From: Roseiarcus sp963767245
GTDB lineage: Bacteria > Pseudomonadota > Alphaproteobacteria > Rhizobiales > Beijerinckiaceae
DNA: 64,000 nt
Assembly: GCA_963767245.1 (NCBI GenBank)
Contig: CAVYDG010000015.1
Coordinates: 12,274-76,273, forward strand
Direction of reading: 5' to 3'
The first letter of the stretch is position 1; the number at the start of each line of letters is the position of its first letter. Below, piece after piece: positions 52,279 through 61,407 of this stretch. The position numbers were made by a program, and so were the translations under genes. A model generated the notes under the pieces. It saw only the letters and a program-made list of their open reading frames with translations, was not told the origin of the DNA and made no database searches.

Positions 52279-52919
52279 TTTTGCGACACAGGCTCATGTA
52301 ATTCCACCATTGGCCGGAATCTTGGGCCGGCGGAACTCAATTTCTCTTCGCAAGAGTTCGAAGACATGACCGGACCGTTCGAAAACGACACCGCCCTCTC
52401 ACTCGCTGAGCGGGTCGAGATCGACCTCGTTGATTAGCGCCTCCTGAAACTCGCCTGTCGCCGGGAGTGGATCGCAAAGGCAAGACCGCACGACCCCCTT
52501 GTGACACCGGGGCGGCCGATCGTGCTCGGCGTCAGCGCCGCAACGAACGCTGCAGCGAATATCAGCCCGAATGGCGATAGCGGAGCGAACAGTTTCAAGA
52601 GCATGAGGCTTCATAGGGCGGCGGCATAGCGCAGGCCACGCATATGAACCCGGACGACGGCTGTAGCTAACGCAAGGCGCTCGTCGAAATCGGTAGATGC
52701 GCGCTCTTTAATGCGGCGGCGATTGTTGGGACTGTTGCGCATATTGCTCCGGCTGGCGAGCGCAGCGCAGCGAAACCTTTGATCCGCGACGTAACGCCGG
52801 CATTCACGTTAGCGATTGAACGTCGCGAATCGTTGTCGAGCGCGCTTTGACACCGATGCGTACGCGCCTCTTCGCCGATAGCGGACGTCAAACCGGCTAA
52901 CGTTCTTAAATCCTTGCCC
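52279..52919. other. Gap with one possible membrane peptide
   Basis: No convincing gene. On the minus strand, ATG at 52604 to TAA at 52434 would encode 56 residues starting MLLKLFAPLSPFGLIFAAAF with one membrane span; its second half is Arg-rich, so it may be a gene remnant. The rest shows no structure. Confidence 0.25.
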
Positions 52920-53336
52920 TCACAGGGCGTCCGTGTTTTCTGGCGCCCTGTCGAAGCGGTCGTGTCGACCGTCGACATAGCGTATCCCTTTGGCGAGGAC
53001 GTCGGGGTCGGCTCCTTCAAGTGTGGCGACCTGGACTGCGACAACGGCGTTGCCCTTGGGATCCCTGCCTTCCGCGTGTGTCCGCACGCCGCACTTCGAG
53101 CAGATATGATAGGTGAGGTTGGGCTCTGGCCTGTTCGGCGGAGTCCATCTGTAACGGATTTCGTCGCCTTCCCCGCTCGTCAGGGCGAACTTCTCAGCCG
53201 GCGCGAAGGCGAACCAGGCGCGCGACTTGCTGCAAAGCGAACAGTTGCAACGCAAGCTGCCCTTGTCGAGATCAAGATCGACTTCGTACCGCACGCTGCC
53301 GCAGTGGCATCCGCCTTGATAATGCTGCTCGACCAT
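52920..53336 (-). CDS. GFA (CENP-V/GFA) family zinc protein
   Basis: 138 residues. Zinc ligands appear as GGCHCGSVRYEVDLDL near residue 9, CNCSLCSKSRAWFAFAP near 30 and ICSKCGVRTHAEGRDP near 83. This is the fold of glutathione-dependent formaldehyde-activating-like proteins; most members are not proven to act on formaldehyde. Divergent from the TetR gene, with 129 bases between the starts. Confidence 0.9.
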   Translation of the reverse strand: MVEQHYQGGCHCGSVRYEVDLDLDKGSLRCNCSLCSKSRAWFAFAPAEKFALTSGEGDEIRYRWTPPNRPEPNLTYHICSKCGVRTHAEGRDPKGNAVVAVQVATLEGADPDVLAKGIRYVDGRHDRFDRAPENTDAL

Positions 53337-53414
53337 CGCGTCCCTCCCTTATCCAGCAATCATAGCTCAATTGAGGAACGGGAGACGCGAGTTCCGCGGT
53401 CCCAAACATTTTCC

Positions 53415-53443
53415 TTGACGAAATACCAACCAGTCGGTATGTC
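53415..53443 (+). promoter_or_regulatory. TetR promoter with palindromic operator
   Basis: -35 TTGACG (53415-53420), 17-base spacer, -10 TATGTC (53438-53443). Inside the spacer and -10 lies the palindrome ATACC-N8-GGTAT (53423-53440; core CAACCAGTCG), a common type of TetR operator in this subfamily. Binding would block RNA polymerase, so autoregulation of the operon is expected. Confidence 0.65.
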
Positions 53444-53465
53444 ATCGTCGCGTGAGAACGAACCC

Positions 53466-54095
53466 ATGATCTCCCGCACCGTAAAGCCCTCGGCAAGGGA
53501 CAAGATCCTTGCGGCCGCCTTCGGCCTTATCCGCGCCCGGGGCTATGCCGCGACCACGGTTGACGATCTCTGCGCAGCCGCCGGCGTCACCAAAGGCGCT
53601 TTCTTCCATCACTTCAACAGCAAGGAAGATCTTGCGGTGGCCGCGGCCGACCACTGGTCCGAAACGACGGACGCCTTTTTCGCGGGCGCGTCTTATCACC
53701 ATCATGCTGACCCGCTTGATCGGGTGCTCGGCTACATTGATTTCCGCAAAGCGATTCTCAAAGGCACGGTTCCTGAATTCACCTGCCTAGTCGGAACGAT
53801 GGTGCAGGAAGCCTACGAGAGCCACCCGGCAATTCGCGACGCCGTAGACCGATCCATCAGCCGCCACGCGGGGAAGGTCGAAGCGGACATCGAGGAAGCG
53901 ATGCGGCGCTATCGTCTCGACGACGGCTGGACCGCCGCGAGCCTCGCGCTCCATACTCAAGCCGTTCTTCAAGGCGCCTTCATTCTGGCCAAGGCCAAGG
54001 GCGGGGCGGCGATCGCGGCCGACAGCATCGACCATCTCCGGCGCTACGTCGAACTGCTGTTCAAAAATTCCAGGAGAAGGGAAGCCCGAGGATGA
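53466..54095 (+). CDS. TetR-family repressor
   Basis: 209 residues from the ATG at 53466; a much longer upstream extension of the frame crosses the promoter and is not real. The N-terminal HTH is ARDKILAAAFGLIRARGYAA, TTVDDLCAAAGVTKGAFFHH, FNSKEDLAVAA. The ligand domain has TCLVGTMVQEAYESHPAIRD. First gene of an operon with a VOC protein, a DoxX protein and an MFS transporter; it likely senses an electrophile or toxic compound that the operon removes. Confidence 0.92.
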   Translation: MISRTVKPSARDKILAAAFGLIRARGYAATTVDDLCAAAGVTKGAFFHHFNSKEDLAVAAADHWSETTDAFFAGASYHHHADPLDRVLGYIDFRKAILKGTVPEFTCLVGTMVQEAYESHPAIRDAVDRSISRHAGKVEADIEEAMRRYRLDDGWTAASLALHTQAVLQGAFILAKAKGGAAIAADSIDHLRRYVELLFKNSRRREARG

Positions 54096-54511
54096 CCACC
54101 GAGTTTGTGCCCTATCTTGCCTTCGACGGCGAGTGCGAGACCGCATTCAAGTTTTACGAAAAGGCGCTGAGGGGCGAGATCGTCGCGATGCTGCGTCTTG
54201 CCGACGCCCCGCCGGACGTGCCGCGGACGGCGGAGACGGCCAACCGCATCATGCACGCGCGACTGAAGGTCGGCGACCGGGTTCTGATGGGCGGCGATGC
54301 GCCGACTGGCCTCGCCTCCAAGCCTCAAGGCTTCTGCGTCAGCATGCAGGTGGACGAGCCTGTCGAAGCCGAGCGCGTCTTCACTGAGCTTTCGGCGGGC
54401 GGAAGGGTCATGATGCCGATTGGCCCGACATTCTGGGCCGAGCGTTTCGGCATGTTCACCGACAAGTTCGGCGTGCCCTGGATGGTCAATTGCGAGAAGC
54501 AGCCCGGCTGA
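54092..54511 (+). CDS. VOC-family (PhnB/glyoxalase-like) protein
   Basis: 139 residues; ATG overlaps the TetR stop. FVPYLAFDGECETAFKFYEK, RIMHARLKVGDRVLMGGDAP, GPTFWAERFGMFTDKFGVPW are typical of PhnB-like single-domain VOC proteins. Members often bind metal and small ligands; enzymatic activity is uncertain. Co-translated with the repressor. Confidence 0.88.
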   Translation: MTTEFVPYLAFDGECETAFKFYEKALRGEIVAMLRLADAPPDVPRTAETANRIMHARLKVGDRVLMGGDAPTGLASKPQGFCVSMQVDEPVEAERVFTELSAGGRVMMPIGPTFWAERFGMFTDKFGVPWMVNCEKQPG

Positions 54512-54560
54512 GCGGCCGCAGGTTGAGGCGAGACGAGCGAATCCCGACAGGAGTTTACCC

Positions 54561-55007
54561 ATGAGCGCAGGAGCGCCCACCATCCGTTTCGACTTCATGA
54601 GCAAAGCGGCCATGTCGGTTTGGGCCGGCCGGGTTATCAGCATCCTGGCGATCGCTTTCCTCGCCCTCGACGGCGTCATGAAGCTGATCCAGCCGAAGGT
54701 TGTCATCGATGCGACGGCCGGGATCGGCTGGCCTGCCGATCGTCAGACGCTCGCGACGCTCGGGATCGCGCTGCTCGTCTCGACGGTTCTCTACGCCTTT
54801 CCCCGCACGAGCGTGTTCGGCGCGATCCTCTTGACCGGCTATCTCGGCGGCGCGGTCGCCTCTCACGTTCGGCACGAAGATCCGCTGTTCACCCACGACG
54901 TGTTCGGCCTCTATCTGGGCGTCCTCGTGTGGGGCGGCTTGTGGCTGCGCGACGCCCGCACGCGGGCGTTGCTGCCGCTGACCCGCATTTCTCACCATTT
55001 CTCGTAG
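54561..55007 (+). CDS. DoxX-like membrane protein
   Basis: 148 residues from the ATG at 54561 (AGGAG 8 bases before). Four membrane helices: IAFLALDGVMKLIQP region, TLATLGIALLVSTVLYAFPR, TSVFGAILLTGYLGGAVASH and LYLGVLVWGGLWLRD. The GYLGGAVASHVR motif is characteristic of DoxX-like proteins. Function in redox or transport is not established. Third gene of the TetR operon. Confidence 0.88.
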   Translation: MSAGAPTIRFDFMSKAAMSVWAGRVISILAIAFLALDGVMKLIQPKVVIDATAGIGWPADRQTLATLGIALLVSTVLYAFPRTSVFGAILLTGYLGGAVASHVRHEDPLFTHDVFGLYLGVLVWGGLWLRDARTRALLPLTRISHHFS

Positions 55008-55057
55008 AGCGGCGCGATTGCTCGCCTCGCGACAGACCCCTCGCAGGAGAAACGCGC

Positions 55058-56272
55058 ATGACCGCATCTAACTACCGCTGGGTGATCGTTGCGGCCGGCG
55101 GCCTTTTGGGCTGCGTCGCGATCGGCTCCATGTTCTCACTCCCTGTTCTCTTGCGGCCGATCACGGCGGACACCGGCTGGTCCGTGACCGGCGTGTCGAG
55201 CGCTATGACCATCGGCTTTCTCGCCATGGCCTTCGCCAGCATGGCCTGGGGCGCCCTCTCCGACCGGTTTGGTCCGCGGGCGATCGTCCTGGCCGGGTCA
55301 GCCATGCTGTCGGGCAGTCTTGCGCTCGCCAGCCGGGCGAGTTCCCTCATCGAGTTTCAGCTTGTGTTCGGCCTCCTGGTCGGGGCCGGCGCGGCGGCTA
55401 TCATTGCGCCGATGATGGCCTGCGTGACCGGATGGTTCGACACGCATCGGAGCCTCGCCGTCTCGCTTGTGTCGGCCGGAATGGGCATGGCGCCGATGAC
55501 GATGTCGCCCTTCGCGGCCTGGCTCGTCTCGGCCTACGACTGGAGGACCGCGCTCCTCATGGTCGCTGCAGTCGCCGCGGTTCTGATGATCCCGACGTCG
55601 TTTCTGGTGCGGCGCGCGCCGGCGCTCGAGCAGGGCGCAGCCCCGCCCGCCCATGAATCGTCTCCGTCCCTGACGGTCGCTCAGGCCTTGAGGTCGCCGC
55701 CCTTCGTCATCCTCGTCCTCACGAACTTCTTGTGCTGCGCCACGCATTCGGGGCCGATCTTCCACACCGTCAGCTACGCGGTGAGCTGCGGTATCCCGCT
55801 TATTGCGGCCGTCTCGATCTACAGCGTCGAGGGACTCGCGGGCATGGGCGGCCGTATCGCTTTCGGCATCCTTGGCGATCGGCTCGGCGCAAAGAATGTG
55901 CTTGTTTCCGGCCTGTTGCTGCAGGCCTTCGGGGCGTTGGCTTACGTCTTCGTCCGGGGCTTAAGCGAGTTCTATACGGTGGCGGCGGTCTTCGGCTTCA
56001 TCTACGCGGGCGTCATGCCGCTCTACGCGGTCCTTGCCCGCGAGAACTTCCCGCTTCGAATGATGGGCACAGTGATCGGCGGCACGGCGATGGCCGGAAG
56101 CCTTGGCATGGCGCTAGGGCCGGTGGCGGGCGGGCTGATCTACGACGCCTTCGCCAGCTACACATGGCTCTATGTCGGCTCCTGGGCGATGGGGATCGGC
56201 GCTTTCGTGATCGCCATGACGTTCAGGCCGTTTCCGACGGCCGAGTCGGAGGCCGAGCTGGCGGCTGCTTGA
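55058..56272 (+). CDS. MFS transporter (OxlT/monocarboxylate-like)
   Basis: 404 residues from the ATG at 55058. Twelve membrane segments; the loop motif WGALSDRFGPRAIVLAGSAM after helix 2 and GRIAFGILGDRLGAKNVLVS in the second half are the two MFS signature loops. Resembles the oxalate/monocarboxylate branch. Last gene of the TetR operon; likely exports or imports the inducing compound. Confidence 0.9.
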   Translation: MTASNYRWVIVAAGGLLGCVAIGSMFSLPVLLRPITADTGWSVTGVSSAMTIGFLAMAFASMAWGALSDRFGPRAIVLAGSAMLSGSLALASRASSLIEFQLVFGLLVGAGAAAIIAPMMACVTGWFDTHRSLAVSLVSAGMGMAPMTMSPFAAWLVSAYDWRTALLMVAAVAAVLMIPTSFLVRRAPALEQGAAPPAHESSPSLTVAQALRSPPFVILVLTNFLCCATHSGPIFHTVSYAVSCGIPLIAAVSIYSVEGLAGMGGRIAFGILGDRLGAKNVLVSGLLLQAFGALAYVFVRGLSEFYTVAAVFGFIYAGVMPLYAVLARENFPLRMMGTVIGGTAMAGSLGMALGPVAGGLIYDAFASYTWLYVGSWAMGIGAFVIAMTFRPFPTAESEAELAAA

Positions 56273-56468
56273 CCGCGCCGTGAAGTGGCCCCCGGTCCAT
56301 TGAACAAAATTTCCGCGTCGTTAAGTGGATCGTCGGCCGGGGGTTATGCTGCCGTGCGGAGCGGCAGCGGGTGAGAGTAGGGCAGCCCGGAGAAGCGCGC
56401 CGGCTCGGCGTGACCATCGAGCTGCTGAAATTCCGAGCGAGCTTCTCGCCCGCCCCTGACGCAGCGCG

Positions 56469-57419
56469 TCAGGACAGCCAGGTCTCGCGTGGTGGGACGA
56501 GGGTCTCGAGCTCGCGCCAAAGTTCTGGGGGAATAACGGCATCGGCAAGTGCCGCTGTCTCCTCAAGCCGCGACGGGCTAGAAACACCGACGACAGTCGA
56601 CCCGACGATCTCGGTCCTCAACGAGAACTGCAGCGCGGCTGCCGCGAGCGGTACGTCGTACCGGGCGCAGGCGGCCTCCATCGCCTGAACAGCGCGCATG
56701 ACCTCGGGATGCGCGGTCGCGTAGCCGTATTTCGAGCTGGCGGCGCTCCCGCGTGCGAGGATGCCTCCTCCATAGGGCGCGCTATTGATGAAGCCGATCT
56801 TGCGATTAGCGCATAGCTCCATCAGTGACTCCGCCGATCGGTCAACGAGCGTGTAGCGGTTGTGGTTTAGCACAACGTCGAACACACCCGTCTCGGCATA
56901 GCTGGTGACGACAGCGATCGCACCGGTGGCGATCCCGATGTAGCCCACCGTACCGCCATCGCGCAGCCGGACTAGAGCCTCCACTGCACCTCCCGGTTTC
57001 ATTGCCTTCTTGAAGTCAACATGGAATTCCGGATCGTGAAGATGCAACAGCTCCACTCGATCAAGGCCCAGCCGCTCGAGACTCTCTTCAAACGAGCGCC
57101 GGACGCGGTCCCCGGAAAAGTCGTGGGTTTCCGAATTGGCGTCGACCTTGGTCGCAATCACGAAGCCCGATGGAGCTGCCCCTTGGCGAAGCGCCACGCC
57201 GATGCGGCTCTCGGCCCTGCCAGCCCCGTAATTGTTGGAGGTGTCCAGAAAATTGATCGAACTGTCGAATACGGCCCTGATCGTGGCGACCGCCCGATCT
57301 TCATCGACAGCGTAGCCGTACAGATCAGGCACGCTTCCAAGCGGGCTGGTCCCGATGCAAACGCCAGTGACGCTAAGCCAAGTCGAGCCAAGCCCGCGAC
57401 GGCTGCGCCAGTCGAGCAT
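56469..57419 (-). CDS. Aldo/keto reductase, sugar dehydrogenase type
   Basis: 316 residues from the ATG at 57419 (GGAGGAG upstream; the frame extends further but without similarity). The AKR barrel shows TGVCIGTSPLGSVPDLYGYA, NFLDTSNNYGAGRAESRIGV (catalytic Asp, Tyr), VIATKVDA, HLHDPEF and TVVGVSSPSRLEETAAL for NADP binding. It matches the D-threo-aldose / L-fucose 1-dehydrogenase group. Divergent from the ROK regulator, so it may take part in the same sugar pathway. Confidence 0.88.
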   Translation of the reverse strand: MLDWRSRRGLGSTWLSVTGVCIGTSPLGSVPDLYGYAVDEDRAVATIRAVFDSSINFLDTSNNYGAGRAESRIGVALRQGAAPSGFVIATKVDANSETHDFSGDRVRRSFEESLERLGLDRVELLHLHDPEFHVDFKKAMKPGGAVEALVRLRDGGTVGYIGIATGAIAVVTSYAETGVFDVVLNHNRYTLVDRSAESLMELCANRKIGFINSAPYGGGILARGSAASSKYGYATAHPEVMRAVQAMEAACARYDVPLAAAALQFSLRTEIVGSTVVGVSSPSRLEETAALADAVIPPELWRELETLVPPRETWLS

Positions 57420-57806
57420 TATCTCCTCCGTCTTTGCGAGGCGAGCTGCCCACAACCAAACCGACAAATCAAGAATCAACTGAGCGTTAACGCAGACGCC
57501 TTTACTCCAACTCCGCAGACGATAGACCGATGCTCGAGACCCACGAAGGAAAGCATGATCGTGGACGAACGGCACTCTCCATCGCGCGGCCTCGGCAGCT
57601 CGCCCATAGCGCAACTCTGCTTCGTCACAGTTGATCTCGAGGCCGCGTTCTCGGACGATCCTCGAACCGCAGCCGCAATCACTGGTGCCGCCCGGCGCGG
57701 CGTGAGGTCGAACGACCCAGCAGCAAAAAAGCGGACTCGCGGGCGGTTCTGGTTTATGCCGACGCTCGTTGCCGGTGCGCCGGCCTAGTAGAAACTGGCC
57801 GGTCCG
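57420..57806. other. Divergent intergenic region with coding-like frame
   Basis: Holds the promoters of the aldo/keto reductase and ROK genes. The minus-strand frame feeding into the reductase (GSRIVRERGLEINCDEAELR, YGRAAEAARWRVPFVHDHAF) looks coding and may be the end of a lost gene. No operator palindrome identified. Confidence 0.35.
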
Positions 57807-58988
57807 ATGAAGCGACAGTCAACGACATCGAGCCTCTTGCGCCGCCTGAACCGGTCGGCCGCAGTGGATCTGATCCGCACCGACGGGGTGATTTCGCCAT
57901 CGAGCCTGGCCGAGCGGCTGAACATCAGCCTGCCGACGGTGATGCGTGTGATCGAGGATCTGATCGCCGAGGATCTGGTCGCCTATGACGGCTTCGACGA
58001 GACGTCGCGGGGCCGTCCCCGGGCACGCATCAAGTTCCGCGGCGCGGCGCATGCGATCATCGGCATCGAGGCCGGCAAGGGCGAGTTCTATGGCGCCGTG
58101 GCCAATCTCGAAGGCGTCGTGCAGACAGAAATGCACGAGACGGCCGACGATGATGGCGAGCGCAATTTCGAAAAGCTGGTCGGCCTGATCCACCGGCTGA
58201 TGGCGGCTCCCCGCCCGCGCGGCCAGACCATTCGCGGCATCGGCATTGGCCTGCCCTCGATCGTCAGGCAGCCGGCGGGCGAAGTGGTGCTGACGCTCGG
58301 GCTCGGCTGGCGCGACATGCCGTTGCGGGCGCGGCTCAGCGAAACTTTTCAGATGCCCGTCGTCGTCGAGAACGGGCGCAACCTCGCCGCCGTGGGCGAA
58401 TGGGGATTCGGGGCCGGGCGCGGCGCCGACAGCGTCGTGAGCCTCTCGATCGGGCCCGGCGCCGGCGCGGGCGTCGTCATCGACGGCAAGCTTTATGGCG
58501 GGCACTCGCATGCGGCGGGCGAGCTCGCCTGGTATCTCGATGACCCCCTCCTCACCGGGCGGCCGTTCGAACATCTGGGCGACAAGCAATCGCTGCGTTT
58601 TTTCGGCATCCCCGAACAGGCGACCAAGATGCTCGAAGAGGCCAACACGCAGTATGCGGCGGGGAAGCTCACCCTGGCTGCTGTCACCGACCGGCAGGCG
58701 GGCAAAATCGCGCCAGTCCTGACCGAACTGCTCGACTATGCGACGATGGCGGTGGGCAGTGTTGCGGCCTTCATGAACCCTGAAATCATCGTACTGGCGG
58801 GCCGGGTCGTCGTCGGCGGTCATCTGGTGCTCGATGTGCTGCGGCACCGCCTCAAGGGCAATGTGTACGACCCGCCGCGCCTCGTGATAGGCGCGCTGGG
58901 ACACCGCGACATCGTGCTTGGAGCGGTGCGCCTGGTGCTCGATGCGACGACGCTCAACCCCGCCGATAACCTCGTGATGGCCGACTAA
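57807..58988 (+). CDS. ROK-family transcriptional regulator
   Basis: 393 residues. An N-terminal winged helix (SPSSLAERLNISLPTVMRVI, EDLIAEDLVAYDGF) is fused to a ROK sugar-kinase-like domain (IIGIEAGKGEFYGAVANLEG, GPGAGAGVVIDGKLYGGHSH, AAGELAWYL). The CxCGxxGC zinc cluster of sugar kinases is absent, so it is a regulator, like NagC or XylR. It should control the sugar operon that begins 111 bases downstream, in response to a sugar or sugar phosphate. Confidence 0.9.
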   Translation: MKRQSTTSSLLRRLNRSAAVDLIRTDGVISPSSLAERLNISLPTVMRVIEDLIAEDLVAYDGFDETSRGRPRARIKFRGAAHAIIGIEAGKGEFYGAVANLEGVVQTEMHETADDDGERNFEKLVGLIHRLMAAPRPRGQTIRGIGIGLPSIVRQPAGEVVLTLGLGWRDMPLRARLSETFQMPVVVENGRNLAAVGEWGFGAGRGADSVVSLSIGPGAGAGVVIDGKLYGGHSHAAGELAWYLDDPLLTGRPFEHLGDKQSLRFFGIPEQATKMLEEANTQYAAGKLTLAAVTDRQAGKIAPVLTELLDYATMAVGSVAAFMNPEIIVLAGRVVVGGHLVLDVLRHRLKGNVYDPPRLVIGALGHRDIVLGAVRLVLDATTLNPADNLVMAD

Positions 58989-59005
58989 AGATCAATCGAT
59001 CGCGA

Positions 59006-59051
59006 TTGACAGCGACTGAATCTCGGCATTAATTTTCTAACTGAAAGAAAA
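59006..59051 (+). promoter_or_regulatory. Promoter of the sugar operon with inverted repeat
   Basis: TTGACA (59006-59011), 17-base spacer, TTAATT (59029-59034). The inverted repeat TTTTCT-N7-AGAAAA (59033-59051) overlaps the -10 box. Its AT-rich form resembles operators of NagC-like ROK regulators, which makes it the likely target of the adjacent ROK protein. Confidence 0.6.
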
Positions 59052-59099
59052 AACGCGCCCTGCATCATGTGGGAGCGTATCTTTCGTGGGAGGACTTCA

Positions 59100-60407
59100 A
59101 TGACGAAGAATTTCAATCCGCTTGGGCGGACGATGCAGCGTCGTGACTTCTTGAAAGTTGCGGGTGCGAGCGTTGCGGTAGCGGCCCTGCCGGCGGCAGT
59201 TCGCGCTGCCGATCCCGTCAAGCTGCTTCTGTGGTCGTGGCTGCCGGATTTCCAGACGCAGGTCGACATGTTCAACGCCGCGCATCCGGGCATCCAGGTC
59301 AAACTCGTGAATGCCGGCCAGGGCGCCCCGGAGTATCAGGCGGTCCGTGCGGGCCTGAAGGCGGGTAGCGGCCTGCCCGACGTCGTCCATATTGAATTCC
59401 AGTTCCTCGAGAGCTTCCGCCAGGTCGACGCGTTCGGCGATATCGGCCAGTGGGCAAACCCGCACAAGGCGGAGTTCCCCGAAGGCACGTGGACCCAGGT
59501 CGCCAAGGGTGATGTTGTCAGCGGCATGCCATGGGATTCCGGTCCGATGGCGATGCTCTACCGCAAGGACATTCTCGACAAGCATGGCATCACGCCGCCC
59601 GCGACCTGGGCGGAATTTGCCGATGCCGCCAAGAAGCTGCATGCGGCCGACCCCAATGTCTTCCTGACGGACGCGTTGTTCAGCAACGGCGGCTGGGTCA
59701 ATGGTCTTCTGTGGCCGATGGGTTGGAAGCCGATCAGCCGCGATGGCGACAAGCTCGCGATCAACATCAACGACAAGATTTCTAAGGACTTCGCCGCCTA
59801 TTGGCAGGACCTTATTACCGCGGGTGTCATCGAGACCAAACCGGGGTTCAACAATGAGTGGTACACCGGCCTCAACTCGGGCCGCTATGCCACCTGGCTC
59901 ACCGCCGGCTGGGGTCCGGTGTTCCTGACCTCGGTCGCCAAGACCAGCGTGGGCCAGTGGCGTGCCGCCGATCTGCCGCAGTGGGACGCGAGCAAGTTCG
60001 CGACCGGCAATTGGGGTGGCTCAGCGCTGGCCGTGATGAAAGCGACCCAGCATCTGCCCGAGGCCGCCGAGCTCGCGATCTGGCTGACTACGAATCCCGA
60101 AGCCACAAAGCTCTACACCACCAAGCAGTTCCTGTTCCCATGCACCACCGCTCTGCTGACCAGCGCCGAGTTCGCCGGACAGAAGATGGACTTCTACGGT
60201 GGCCAGGCGGTCAATAAAGTGTTCGCCAAATCGGCGGCCGCAGTCAGCAACTTTGAGTGGAGCCCGTTCCAGGACTTCTTGTACCAGTCGATGGAAGATG
60301 AATTCGGCGCGTCGCTGAGGGGAAACGGCACGCTATCGGATGCATTCGATCGCATCCAGGCTGCCGTCGTCACCTTCGCCAAGGAACAAGGCTTTACCGT
60401 CGGCTAA
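59100..60407 (+). CDS. Sugar ABC transporter substrate-binding protein (Tat-exported)
   Basis: 435 residues from the ATG at 59100 (GGGAGGA upstream). The signal MQRRDFLKVAGASVAVAALP with twin arginines marks Tat export to the periplasm. The mature protein is an SBP_bac_1 / MalE-like receptor of the CUT1 class (KLLLWSWLPDFQTQVDMFNA, GLPDVVHIEFQFLESFRQVD, MPWDSGPMAMLYRKDILDKH). It captures an oligosaccharide, plausibly a galactoside given the GH42 gene downstream. Confidence 0.92.
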   Translation: MTKNFNPLGRTMQRRDFLKVAGASVAVAALPAAVRAADPVKLLLWSWLPDFQTQVDMFNAAHPGIQVKLVNAGQGAPEYQAVRAGLKAGSGLPDVVHIEFQFLESFRQVDAFGDIGQWANPHKAEFPEGTWTQVAKGDVVSGMPWDSGPMAMLYRKDILDKHGITPPATWAEFADAAKKLHAADPNVFLTDALFSNGGWVNGLLWPMGWKPISRDGDKLAININDKISKDFAAYWQDLITAGVIETKPGFNNEWYTGLNSGRYATWLTAGWGPVFLTSVAKTSVGQWRAADLPQWDASKFATGNWGGSALAVMKATQHLPEAAELAIWLTTNPEATKLYTTKQFLFPCTTALLTSAEFAGQKMDFYGGQAVNKVFAKSAAAVSNFEWSPFQDFLYQSMEDEFGASLRGNGTLSDAFDRIQAAVVTFAKEQGFTVG

Positions 60408-60423
60408 CTCCTCCCGGGGATAG

Positions 60424-60450
60424 CGGGCGCGCTTGACGTTGGCGCGCCCG
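60424..60450 (+). terminator. Attenuating hairpin between binding protein and permeases
   Basis: CGGGCGCGC (60424-60432) pairs with GCGCGCCCG (60442-60450) around a 9-base loop, followed by a pyrimidine-rich tail (TTCCTTTTC). Position right after the binding-protein stop is typical of a partial terminator that lowers permease expression relative to the receptor. Confidence 0.7.
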
Positions 60451-60486
60451 TTCCTTTTCATTTCGCCAGACGGACGGGGGACCGGC

Positions 60487-61407
60487 ATGTCGAATTCGCA
60501 GGCCGCGACAATGGGCATCGCGTCCGCACGCAGTTTCAGTGCAAAAAAGATCGCGCCTTATCTGTTCCTGGCGCCGTTCCTCTTGCTTTTCATCGCCTTC
60601 ATCGTCGCGCCGCTCGCCTACGCGCTGTATATGAGCCTGTTTCGCGACACCCTTGTCGGTGGCCGGCAGTTTGCCGGTGCCGCCGCCTATATCAAGGTGG
60701 CGGGGGATGCAAAATTCTGGGGCGGCGTGTGGAACCTCGTTCTGTTCGGCATCGTGCAGGTGCCGATCATGCTGGGCCTGGCGCTGTTGCTCGCTATCGT
60801 GCTCGATCGCGGCCAGGTCTATGCCAAGGGCGTCTTCCGGCTCGGCTTCTTCCTCCCCTACGCCGTGCCGAGCGTGATCGCGACGATCATCTGGGGTTAT
60901 CTCTACGGCCCCACCTTCGGCCCGTTCACGCAGATGGCCAAGGCGTTCAACCTGCCGCCGCCGGACTTCCTGTCGCCGGGCGCGATGATCTTCTCATTGG
61001 CCAATATCGTGACGTGGGAATATGTCGGCTACAATATGGTGATCTACTACGCCGCGCTGAAGGCGATCCCGTCGGACCTCGCCGAGGCCGCGCAGATCGA
61101 TGGCGCCTCGCCCTGGCAATTTGCGCGGCTGATCCAGCTGCCGCTGCTGTGGCCGACGATCCTGCTCACCATCATCTTTTCGATCAACGGCACACTGCAG
61201 CTGTTCAATGAGCCGTATTTGATGCGCGCGCTCGCCAGTAACACCATCAATTCGAGCTACACGCCGAACCTCTATGCCTATTCGCTAGCGACTTCGAACC
61301 AGCAGTATGGCTATGCGGCCGCCGTCTCGTTCGTGCTTGGCATCGTGATCGCCAGTACCTCCTACATCTTCACCCTGATCACCAACCGTCGTCGGCCGGA
61401 GCAATGA
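60487..61407 (+). CDS. Sugar ABC transporter permease, MalF-like
   Basis: 306 residues from the ATG at 60487. Six membrane helices; PYLFLAPFLLLFIAFIVAPL opens the protein and the EAA loop is DLAEAAQIDGASPWQFARLI near residue 200, which contacts the ATPase. The stop overlaps the next start by 4 bases. Confidence 0.93.
   Translation: MSNSQAATMGIASARSFSAKKIAPYLFLAPFLLLFIAFIVAPLAYALYMSLFRDTLVGGRQFAGAAAYIKVAGDAKFWGGVWNLVLFGIVQVPIMLGLALLLAIVLDRGQVYAKGVFRLGFFLPYAVPSVIATIIWGYLYGPTFGPFTQMAKAFNLPPPDFLSPGAMIFSLANIVTWEYVGYNMVIYYAALKAIPSDLAEAAQIDGASPWQFARLIQLPLLWPTILLTIIFSINGTLQLFNEPYLMRALASNTINSSYTPNLYAYSLATSNQQYGYAAAVSFVLGIVIASTSYIFTLITNRRRPEQ

Noticed and set aside
57819..58904. 361-residue minus-strand frame
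   Set aside because: Opposite the ROK regulator, whose HTH and ROK motifs are clear.
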